From Bacteroidota bacterium (GTDB lineage: Bacteria > Bacteroidota > Bacteroidia > Bacteroidales > JAAYUG01), in contig JAKAMP010000214.1 of assembly GCA_021812865.1 (NCBI GenBank), positions 1 through 5,830 on the forward strand: 5,830 nucleotides of DNA, read 5' to 3'. Of this stretch, positions 1 through 5,830 are shown one piece after another. The position numbers and the translations under genes were made by a program. The first letter of the stretch is position 1, and every line of letters starts with the position of its first letter. Below the pieces are notes generated by a model that had not been told where the DNA came from, did not search any database, and saw only the letters and a list, made by a program, of their open reading frames with translations.

Positions 1-156
1 CATAAAGATGAATATTTGATTAAATTAAATGACAGATATACAGAGTTATATAGGATTGTTTACCGGTATCTGTACAATATACTAGCTCTCAGTCCATCCT
101 CGGGCGATTGGAGTGAAGATCGGGATTGCCTGGCTGAAAAATATGGTGTAAAATAA
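1..156 (+). CDS. C-terminal end of an unrecognised protein (5' partial)
   Basis: An open frame enters from the left edge and reads 51 codons to a TAA at 154-156. There is no methionine in it, so the start lies outside the window. The visible tail is rich in Tyr, Leu and Arg in its first half (RYTELYRIVYRYLYNIL), which could form one amphipathic helix, followed by a polar Ser/Gly/Asp segment and the ending LAEKYGVK. I do not recognise the family and assign no function. That it is a real gene is supported by the stop codon lying directly against a hairpin terminator and by the convergent gene ending 43 bases further on, a normal tail-to-tail arrangement. A chance open frame of 51 codons at an edge cannot be fully excluded. 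Confidence 0.6.
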   Translation, partial: HKDEYLIKLNDRYTELYRIVYRYLYNILALSPSSGDWSEDRDCLAEKYGVK

Positions 157-180
157 AAATGCCGGACGAGGCCGGCATTT
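157..180. terminator. Bidirectional intrinsic terminator between convergent genes
   Basis: The arms AAATGCCGG (157-165) and CCGGCATTT (172-180) pair perfectly over 9 bp around a 6-base loop (ACGAGG). Read on the minus strand the hairpin is followed by TTTTTATTTT made by the A-rich stretch at 150-159, a good U-tract, so it should best terminate the large minus-strand gene ending at 200. On the plus strand only TTT follows directly, but the hairpin lies immediately after the TAA of the upstream gene and probably serves both. Confidence 0.85.
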
Positions 181-199
181 CATAATAGATCGGGATTAT

Positions 200-3100
200 T
201 TATTCCAGTACAATCTTCGTAACATGCATGGAATGGCTGTTGTATAGCTTGATAAAGTAAATACCCCTGGCCAGGTGAGAGATATCAATCTGTTCCCGGA
301 AATGCCGGGCCGACGTAATTTTTCGGGTCATCACCAGCTCTCCCTGCGCATTCATCAGCTCCAGGGTGAAGTCATCCCGGTTTTCAGATATAACAGCTAT
401 CGTCACGGCATCTTTGGCTGGGTTGGGATAAACCTTGAGCAGGTTGTCAGGGCTGCTGATGTTCTCCACGGCGGTAACCTTGCTGAGGTATACCGAATCC
501 TTTCCTGAACATCCCGTGGTATCGGTGACAATGACACTGAACCAGCCTGGGTTGAGCACAGTGTCTGTCTGCATTGTCGTACCGTCATTCCATAGATAGG
601 AAATATATTCAGATCCTGCATCGAGTACTACAGGCAAGTTTATGTACTTGATACTGTCATTTGTACCTCCAAGTTCCACGGTTGGATTTGTCTTCAGTGT
701 GAGATGGAATCTTATGGTATCATTCGAAGGTCGCAGGTCTCCCCTCATTTTTGTATATACTTCCATCAGGTTCGTTCCGATAGGTTTTAATGGAAATTTT
801 TGTACTGTAAAATTGGTGTAAGTATTGCTTGGGAGTATAGCCTTCAGTACTAAGGTATCAACAACTTCTGATCCCAATCCAAGTTGGTAACCTACAGGTA
901 TCCTTTTGCCTATGGGGTACTGATTGTTCCCAAAATTCTTTATGGTAACTGTTATTCCAGGGAAGGACTTCATACACCAGACAGTATCTGAAATCAATTG
1001 GGTTATCCCAATATCATTGATATCGAGTGAAACATAAATGGTATCCCGAGTTGCACAACCATGCAGGGTATCGGTTACAGTCACATAATAGTATCCATTT
1101 GAGGTAACGGTGTAGGTCTGGTTTTCGGATCCGTCCCGCCAGAGGTACGAATAGTGTGGTCCCGTTCCGGCGTCAAGCAAATATTGCAGGGCTGGAACAC
1201 CGAATGTATCAGCTCCCAAGTAAACATAGGGGTAACCCCAAATGCTGATAGTATCTCTAATGGTATCATTCGACATTCTGATGTCGCCAAGAAGGTTTAC
1301 ATATGCCTCTATCGTATGGCTTCCGCTGCCCGAAAAATCCTCCTGAGGCCCGAAGGAATGTATAAGGGTATTCCCTGGATAGAGATTATCATCGAGTATA
1401 AAATTTTCTTCCACCCATGCATTTGCATCCTTTTTGTAACCCACCTTTACATTGGTGCCGGAGACGATAGTGTCTGTACCTGAGTTGAGCACTTGGAGTT
1501 TAACTTGCTTCAATTCTGTGATGGAGCAGGCTGAAACAGGATCAGTAACCATATCTGCCGAAAGGTCATGTATTACCAGGTGGATGAAAGCGGTGTCGGA
1601 AGCCGGGCAGTCATGGAAATCAGTTACAGTTACCCAGTGATTTCCCATAAAGCGTGCGATATACGTTTGCCCATGAGAACCATCATTCCAAGTGTAAGTT
1701 TTGAAGCCAGGCCCTGCATCCAGTGTATCAGTTAAGCCAGCAATCGTAGTGTCAGGGCCGATGTACACAATTGGGAAGCCCCATACATTGATCAGCCTGG
1801 TTAAGGTATCATTAGTGGGTATAGAATCCCACCTGTATTGCGACCAGGCTTTCAGGTTATAAGCGCCAATCGCATGCAGATCGAGGGAAGTCTTGTTGAT
1901 TGTATGCAGTAATGCACTATCGGGGAAGAGGCGCTGAGTCAGTTTTACCGTATCGATAACTGCCATTCCTCCATTAAAGCTGAAAGCAACGTAAATGGTA
2001 TCTTTAACTTCCAGGGTGTCAGTACCAAAATTGCGGAATCGCACCTGTATGTATTCGCTGCTGGTCAATGAGCAGGAAGTGAAAGGGCTCAAAATGGAAT
2101 CCAGACCTATGTCGGGCGTTAGCTTGCCTACCATAGTTGAATCGTAAGCTATACAACCGTTTCCACCTGTATTGGTTACACGAACTTTATACTTGCCTGC
2201 AGAGGGAAGATGAAGGGTGGAATTTGTTGAGCCATCGTAATACCAATAATAAGAATATCCTGAATTGTAATATGGCGTGAGAATGATCGTATCGGGTCTG
2301 GCAGAATTAAGTTGAAGTACCATATTGGTGGTTGGATTCGGCAATACCTGGAGGGTTGTGATTGCTGTATCATTTTTGGTGCCATAAAACCTTGGCGTAG
2401 CTTCAATTAGGGTATATGCTGTAATATGATATGTTCCGGCAGTATCGAGATTTGTTGGTTTTGTAAAGGTAAGTTTCACGGAATCGTTCACATTTACCGG
2501 AGCTGAAAGAATGAATGTATCCTTAATCGAAGGATAGGAATTGACATCGATCCCGGCAATGATCGTGTCACCTGCTTTCAAGGGGTTCAGGCCATAATTT
2601 CTCACATAAATGCTTATGAGGTTTGAGTTGACGAATTGGCATGCATTACCGAGATTATCGAAAGAGGATACGCCTACATCTTTGGGGGCTTGATATACTT
2701 TCACATCATCAAAAGCAAATCCCTCGTCATTATTTATGGCATCGCTTTTAAAAAAGAAGCGAAATTTGACGTTGGGCTGGTTTGAAACCGAATCGGGCAG
2801 CACCTGTTTAGCTGTGACCCATCCGTTGGAAATAGAATCCCAGCCTACCGTTCCAAGGGCTGAAATGATATGGTCACCATACCAGTTCCATTTCCATGCG
2901 TAGGGATGTTTGGGAACAAGTTTCCATGAAGTTCCGTTATCGGTGGAATATTGCAAAACAGCTCCGTCGTGTTCTGGCTCGGTGGCAGTCCATATTTTGC
3001 ATTCAAATATGGCTTTCCCTATTCCGGTAAAATCGAAGCATGGGCCTTCCACGAACGAAGAATCATTATCATAATAGTAATTGTTCAAGTAAGTTTTCCA

Positions 3101-5167
3101 GCACTTGACAGGAGATGCGGCTGATTTAAGGAGCGGCCCGTTGGGTGTACCGCAGGCAAAAGAGTTATTAGAATTTCCATAGGTTCTCCATAAGGAAATA
3201 GGCTCTTCAAAATTATCGTAATATGAATTGAGGGCAATATGGCTGTATGGCAATGAGTAGATAACTTTTCTCAATGTATCATTCCTTGCATCCTGATCAC
3301 CTAAGAGAGAGGTAAAAGCCATAACGTTTGCATAAACGTTGGGCGTTGAAAGATCGGCTTTTTGAGAGAAGGTATATTCAATGCTGTCGCCGACTGCAAT
3401 GGGCGAATTGATAGTTTCTGTAACTGTAGTGGTTCCTGGTTTCAGGCAGTAACTCACCTGGAAAGGAGTTGAAATAGGTTCGCTCCCGTAATTCTTGATC
3501 ACAATTTTAACCGGTTCGGCGTTGCTTAAGCCGCAGCCATCCTGGGGTCCTTGCCAGGAGGAAACTCCGATATCTTTTGTTACATAATTGCCTATAACCA
3601 GGAAATTATCGATGTTCCACCCGCTGGATAGTCTTGTATAGGTTGTAGGCCCAAGCTTGAACCTAAATCTGACAACGGGATTGCGTTCAAAGAGATAAGA
3701 AAATTCAGTGAGCTTTCTCATGGACCACGATCCGTCGGCTATAATACCTCCCTCGAAGCTGTTATCCCAAAGATCAATCCAGTTGGCGCCGTTGTCGATT
3801 GTCGCTTCCACCGACGCCACATCTTGCCAGTATACATTTAGCCAACGGTAGAAACTGAGGTTTATGTCTTTGTAATACAGAAGGTCAAAGGAAGGCGTAA
3901 GAGCAACGTTAGCATCAGCTTCACTAATATTGCCCGCATAATTTCCAGGGGCATCGATATTGATGCCCGTAAGATCATCTCCAATCACATTTGATCCAAT
4001 ATATGCTGTGGTTGGATCGGGGTTGCCGCCAGTGAAAGAATTGCCCAAGTAGCCTCCCAGTCCCTGAGGAGTTCCTCTTTGGAAGTCTCCCGTCATAGTC
4101 CAGCCAGGGTCGGTTTCAAATCCAGTGAAATATATTTTTGAATACAAATTTCTAACCCCTGCTGGTGAGATATCATTATCAGGATAAAGCGTATCGTTTG
4201 CCATAATTTCCTGCTTATGGATGGAAGCATCAATGTATCCACCCTGTGGGGCATTTTCCGAAACATCCATGGCGACCCAAACCGAACTCAGTCCGAATGG
4301 CAGGTTCTGGTTCAATCCCGAAAATGTAGCAGAGCCATTACTGAGGCTTTGAGCAGTACCGATTGGAGTGTGGGTATTGAAAAAGGTGTCTGTAGTGAAA
4401 TAAAGTTTAACTCCTAAAGTTGGAATGATAGAATCCTGGCTGCATAGGGAATGTACTATGAGCGATTGCAGGGGTACTTCTCCGGTATTGCCTGCAATGG
4501 TGAAATCGATTCTCAGCACAGGATTATCTTGTGTGCCGCTTGCCACAAATTCTGTAGTGGCCTGGTTCACTTTAATGCCTGTGAGTCTTCTTTGCAAAAC
4601 AGCTGTTTCCTTTACAGTAACATCATCAATACATACGCCATCGCCATATTTTGTTTTGCCCTCAAATGCAAACCGGAAACCATTATCAAGGATGGAATCG
4701 GGAATTTGCAATGTTCTGAATGTCCACTGGTCAACTGCCGTAGTATAGGCAGCCATTAACCGCCAGGTGGTGTCGGAACTCCGTGAATAATAAACCCTAA
4801 GCTCATCATTTTTTTCATATCCTCCCCAGAGCTGCTGAGCATGCCAGAAGGTAAGCACGGGTTTTGCTTTTCCGGTAAGGTTCATAAAGGGGGTGATGAG
4901 CCGGGTGGTTTCGTTATTGTAACTCTGGTAAATGAAACAGGCATTCCTCTGGCCTACCGCCGCTGTGTCGGGGTAGGTTTGCTCACGTCCCCCTCTCTGG
5001 AAGAGCCAATCAACTCCCGCACCATCCTGCTTAAGAATCATATATTGCTGTGACCAGCCAACAGGAAGAGTGGAATTTTCAAAACCCTCATAGAGAATAG
5101 GGGTCTGGGCAAAGGAAGGTATAAAAATGCCCAGCATAATAATACTCCAGAGTATATATTTTTTCAT
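200..5167 (-). CDS. Giant modular T9SS-secreted surface protein (jelly-roll, CARDB and PKD-like modules)
   Basis: This 1655-residue protein is predicted to be exported by Sec and then by the type IX system across the outer membrane. The start is ATG at 5165-5167: an in-frame TAA lies at 5183-5185, the next Met (residue 11) would destroy the signal peptide, and a weak AAGG plus A-rich leader precedes it. Modules by residue: signal peptide 1-20 (cut after PSFA); jelly-roll (choice-of-anchor J/MAM-like) 24-187; domain resembling the BNR sialidase-associated N-terminal module 192-338 (VWVAMDVSENA at 296-306); jelly-roll 345-528; CARDB-like 531-640; jelly-roll 645-827; four CARDB-like plus PKD/Ig-like pairs 829-1563; T9SS sorting domain about 1574-1655. 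The jelly-rolls share FE...W near the start and G..(F/I)D(D/N)..V at the end (177-185, 516-524, 816-824). No catalytic domain is evident, so binding, adhesion or a matrix role is inferred, not shown. Export and architecture are well supported; the ligand is unknown. Confidence 0.93.
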   Translation of the reverse strand: MKKYILWSIIMLGIFIPSFAQTPILYEGFENSTLPVGWSQQYMILKQDGAGVDWLFQRGGREQTYPDTAAVGQRNACFIYQSYNNETTRLITPFMNLTGKAKPVLTFWHAQQLWGGYEKNDELRVYYSRSSDTTWRLMAAYTTAVDQWTFRTLQIPDSILDNGFRFAFEGKTKYGDGVCIDDVTVKETAVLQRRLTGIKVNQATTEFVASGTQDNPVLRIDFTIAGNTGEVPLQSLIVHSLCSQDSIIPTLGVKLYFTTDTFFNTHTPIGTAQSLSNGSATFSGLNQNLPFGLSSVWVAMDVSENAPQGGYIDASIHKQEIMANDTLYPDNDISPAGVRNLYSKIYFTGFETDPGWTMTGDFQRGTPQGLGGYLGNSFTGGNPDPTTAYIGSNVIGDDLTGINIDAPGNYAGNISEADANVALTPSFDLLYYKDINLSFYRWLNVYWQDVASVEATIDNGANWIDLWDNSFEGGIIADGSWSMRKLTEFSYLFERNPVVRFRFKLGPTTYTRLSSGWNIDNFLVIGNYVTKDIGVSSWQGPQDGCGLSNAEPVKIVIKNYGSEPISTPFQVSYCLKPGTTTVTETINSPIAVGDSIEYTFSQKADLSTPNVYANVMAFTSLLGDQDARNDTLRKVIYSLPYSHIALNSYYDNFEEPISLWRTYGNSNNSFACGTPNGPLLKSAASPVKCWKTYLNNYYYDNDSSFVEGPCFDFTGIGKAIFECKIWTATEPEHDGAVLQYSTDNGTSWKLVPKHPYAWKWNWYGDHIISALGTVGWDSISNGWVTAKQVLPDSVSNQPNVKFRFFFKSDAINNDEGFAFDDVKVYQAPKDVGVSSFDNLGNACQFVNSNLISIYVRNYGLNPLKAGDTIIAGIDVNSYPSIKDTFILSAPVNVNDSVKLTFTKPTNLDTAGTYHITAYTLIEATPRFYGTKNDTAITTLQVLPNPTTNMVLQLNSARPDTIILTPYYNSGYSYYWYYDGSTNSTLHLPSAGKYKVRVTNTGGNGCIAYDSTMVGKLTPDIGLDSILSPFTSCSLTSSEYIQVRFRNFGTDTLEVKDTIYVAFSFNGGMAVIDTVKLTQRLFPDSALLHTINKTSLDLHAIGAYNLKAWSQYRWDSIPTNDTLTRLINVWGFPIVYIGPDTTIAGLTDTLDAGPGFKTYTWNDGSHGQTYIARFMGNHWVTVTDFHDCPASDTAFIHLVIHDLSADMVTDPVSACSITELKQVKLQVLNSGTDTIVSGTNVKVGYKKDANAWVEENFILDDNLYPGNTLIHSFGPQEDFSGSGSHTIEAYVNLLGDIRMSNDTIRDTISIWGYPYVYLGADTFGVPALQYLLDAGTGPHYSYLWRDGSENQTYTVTSNGYYYVTVTDTLHGCATRDTIYVSLDINDIGITQLISDTVWCMKSFPGITVTIKNFGNNQYPIGKRIPVGYQLGLGSEVVDTLVLKAILPSNTYTNFTVQKFPLKPIGTNLMEVYTKMRGDLRPSNDTIRFHLTLKTNPTVELGGTNDSIKYINLPVVLDAGSEYISYLWNDGTTMQTDTVLNPGWFSVIVTDTTGCSGKDSVYLSKVTAVENISSPDNLLKVYPNPAKDAVTIAVISENRDDFTLELMNAQGELVMTRKITSARHFREQIDISHLARGIYFIKLYNSHSMHVTKIVLE
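203..448 (-). other. T9SS type A C-terminal sorting domain
   Basis: Residues about 1574-1655 of the giant protein carry the typical pattern of the T9SS type A sorting domain: VYPNPAKDAVTI (1579-1590), a middle strand ELMNAQGELV (1603-1612), then ISHLARGIYFIKLY (1629-1642) and a last strand ending KIVLE. In known systems this domain directs passage through the outer-membrane translocon and is removed by the sortase PorU as the protein is attached to the surface or released. The final residue is Glu, whereas a basic residue is commoner at the end of these domains. Confidence 0.93.
479..2683 (-). repeat. Four tandem [CARDB-like + PKD/Ig-like] protein repeats, about 183 residues each
   Basis: Four consecutive units occupy residues 829-1013, 1018-1195, 1199-1380 and 1384-1563 (nucleotides 2129-2683, 1583-2116, 1028-1573 and 479-1018). 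Each starts with a CARDB-like half: a Cys, then a strand ending NYG, NFG or NSG, and a closing NDT motif 84-89 residues after the Cys. Each ends with a PKD/Ig-like half with the core Y.W..DG and a late VTVTD-type strand before a Cys. The core Trp residues are at 975, 1160, 1343 and 1526, spaced 185, 183 and 183. A fifth CARDB-like copy without a PKD partner lies at 531-640. The DNA copies have diverged, with only short matches such as GTATCGGT near 519 and 1069, so the duplication is old. Such stalk-like arrays usually project a binding domain from the cell; that role is inferred here. Confidence 0.88.
2687..5098 (-). repeat. Three dispersed jelly-roll (MAM/choice-of-anchor J-like) domains in the N-terminal half
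   Basis: Homologous jelly-roll domains lie at residues 24-187 (4607-5098), 345-528 (3584-4135) and 645-827 (2687-3235). Each opens with an aromatic-Glu pair and Trp (FENSTLPVGW, FETDPGW, FEEPISLW), has a central strand followed by Trp (YYSRSSDTTW, ATIDNGANW, YSTDNGTSW), and closes with a GVCIDDVTV-like strand. They are separated by a BNR-sialidase-associated-like domain (between 1 and 2) and a CARDB-like domain (between 2 and 3). Domains of this fold in secreted Bacteroidota proteins are usually taken as carbohydrate or protein binding, often with calcium; the Asp/Asn-rich stretch at 382-410 of the second copy would suit a calcium site. Ligand binding is an inference. Confidence 0.75.
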
Positions 5168-5367
5168 TATTTTTAACCTTAGTTAATTCATTTAACGATT
5201 TTGGCAATACGAAGTTACATAAATTTGATTTACTGAAAGGCCCCTTCTCAGAACTTGTGTTTGTTGTACTTACTGATAATACGATAAAAAAGCATTTTGA
5301 AATAAGGAAATTGGTTATTGATCAAATTTGCTTACGGCGGCAACAAAATTCATATTTATCCGTAAAA

Positions 5368-5381
5368 ATATTAGCTAATAT
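5368..5381. promoter_or_regulatory. Perfect 14-bp palindrome, candidate operator
   Basis: ATATTAGCTAATAT is identical to its own reverse complement over 14 bases, centred between 5374 and 5375. It lies 26 bases before the start codon of the plus-strand gene and 200 bases before that of the minus-strand gene, next to a possible -7 element. A dimeric regulator could bind here, but palindromes in AT-rich DNA also arise by chance and no regulator is encoded in view. Confidence 0.35.
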
Positions 5382-5386
5382 AAATG

Positions 5387-5394
5387 CATCTTTG
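5387..5394 (+). promoter_or_regulatory. Possible Bacteroidota -7 promoter element
   Basis: CATCTTTG matches the Bacteroidota -7 consensus TAnnTTTG at all but the first fixed position and lies 13 bases before the ATG at 5408. It would give a very short leader, and no TTG is seen at the expected -33 position, so the call is weak. Confidence 0.22.
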
Positions 5395-5407
5395 TATGAT
5401 TGGGTAG

Positions 5408-5830
5408 ATGGATACTAACAACCTTAATATCAGGCGTTTGCGATATGCCGTTTTTGGGTTTGCACTGTTGATGCTGTTGGCAGTACCGAGGGAAAATTTG
5501 TTTGCACAAACAGACAAGGAATTTTGGTTCGTGGCTCCTGAACTAAGCTCTTCTCATGAAGACGAGCCCGTTTTATTTGTATTTACTACGACTGATCTGC
5601 CCGCAAAGATTCTCATTCAGCAACCGGCTAATCCCTTATGGGTCGATACCACGATAAATATTCCTGCTTATAGTACTATTAAATGGGATGTAACCTACCG
5701 CAAACGGAAAAACCTGATTGAAAATGTGTATGATAACCGTGATGGAATTCCCGGGAAAAGCAATAAGGGCATTCATATCACGTCAAATAACCTGATTACT
5801 TGTTATTACACAGAAAATGGCCTGTATAAT
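5408..5830 (+). CDS. Exported protein with IgGFc-binding-type N-terminal domain (3' partial)
   Basis: An open frame of 141 codons runs from ATG 5408-5410 to the right edge with no stop. An in-frame TAG at 5405-5407 directly precedes the ATG, so the start cannot lie further upstream; residue 22 (Met) is within the signal peptide and is an unlikely start. Residues 1-33 form a signal peptide: RRLR at 9-12, a hydrophobic core 13-27, and a likely cut after LFA (31-33). The mature part opens with DKEFWFVAPE (36-45), then VLFVFTTTD (55-63), and NKGIHITSNNLITCYYTE (119-136). This matches my memory of the IgGFc-binding-like N-terminal domain of Bacteroidota surface proteins, where the last segment commonly reads G(I/L)xITSxxxITAYY. 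Such proteins often end in a T9SS sorting domain; here the C-terminus is outside the window. The family name comes from a mammalian mucin-like protein and does not prove IgG binding. Surface adhesion is the likely role. Confidence 0.82.
   Translation, partial: MDTNNLNIRRLRYAVFGFALLMLLAVPRENLFAQTDKEFWFVAPELSSSHEDEPVLFVFTTTDLPAKILIQQPANPLWVDTTINIPAYSTIKWDVTYRKRKNLIENVYDNRDGIPGKSNKGIHITSNNLITCYYTENGLYN

Larger units (their letters stand above)
5168..5407. other. Divergent AT-rich intergenic region
   Basis: This 240-base stretch separates the start codons of two divergent genes for exported proteins, so it must hold the promoters of both. I see no open frame of note, no RNA gene and no strong terminator in it. 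Its clearest structure is the palindrome at 5368-5381. For the minus-strand gene I found no good match to the Bacteroidota promoter consensus (TTG near -33, TAnnTTTG near -7), only one-mismatch versions such as TAACTTCG and GAATTTTG without a well-placed TTG. Confidence 0.8.

Noticed and set aside
403..621. Short minus-strand frames (403-621, 1081-1290, 2176-2406) overlapping the giant gene in another frame
   Set aside because: They are out-of-frame shadows of conserved PKD-like repeats, with no domain match and no independent start signal.
1154..1483. 109-codon open frame on the plus strand inside the giant gene
   Set aside because: It lies antisense to a continuous, clearly homologous repeat region of the minus-strand protein, and its translation has no recognisable domain or believable start context. 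The same holds for the other short frames at 275-508, 1452-1640, 4217-4417, 4425-4759 and 4841-5053.
479..2683. Repeat array considered as a DNA-level tandem repeat or recombination cassette
   Set aside because: The units are similar as protein, but their DNA shares only short scattered matches, so recent expansion or active recombination is not supported.
5221..5329. 9-base inverted repeat AAATTTGAT (5221-5229) / ATCAAATTT (5321-5329)
   Set aside because: The arms are AT-only apart from one base pair and about 90 bases apart, a level expected by chance in AT-rich intergenic DNA.
5323..5330. CAAATTTG as a promoter element on either strand
   Set aside because: It is an 8-base palindrome with only a partial match to TAnnTTTG and no TTG at suitable distance in either direction.
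5408..5830. Literal IgG-binding function for the right-hand gene
   Set aside because: The domain name derives from a mammalian protein; the bacterial domain is widespread in environmental Bacteroidota and IgG binding cannot be claimed from sequence.

Overview
The window looks like a piece of a Bacteroidota genome, of moderately AT-rich composition judged by eye. The main evidence is a 1655-residue secreted protein that ends in a type IX secretion system (T9SS) type A sorting domain, a signal largely confined to this phylum. Start sites with A-rich leaders and only weak Shine-Dalgarno matches also fit. I cannot name a genus from these bases.

Layout: bases 1-156 hold the last 51 codons of an unrecognised plus-strand gene. 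Its stop abuts a 9-bp GC-rich hairpin (157-180) that can serve as terminator for both this gene and the convergent gene ending at 200. Bases 200-5167 (minus strand) hold one giant gene for a modular surface or extracellular protein. Its order is signal peptide, jelly-roll 1, a domain like the N-terminal module of BNR sialidases, jelly-roll 2, CARDB-like 1, jelly-roll 3, four tandem [CARDB-like + PKD/Ig-like] units, and the T9SS C-terminal domain. No catalytic domain is visible. Bases 5168-5407 are a divergent AT-rich intergenic region with a perfect 14-bp palindrome. From 5408 a plus-strand gene begins and runs off the window; its signal peptide and following 100 residues resemble the IgGFc-binding-type N-terminal domain common in Bacteroidota surface proteins.

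The two large genes are divergently transcribed, both encode exported proteins, and share one 240-bp control region, so they are plausibly a cell-surface or adhesion locus. I do not see a new enzyme system, mobile element, CRISPR array or RNA gene. The most notable structure is in the repeats of the giant protein: a strict ~183-residue period, exactly one cysteine per module, and a constant 27-residue gap between cysteines across unit boundaries.
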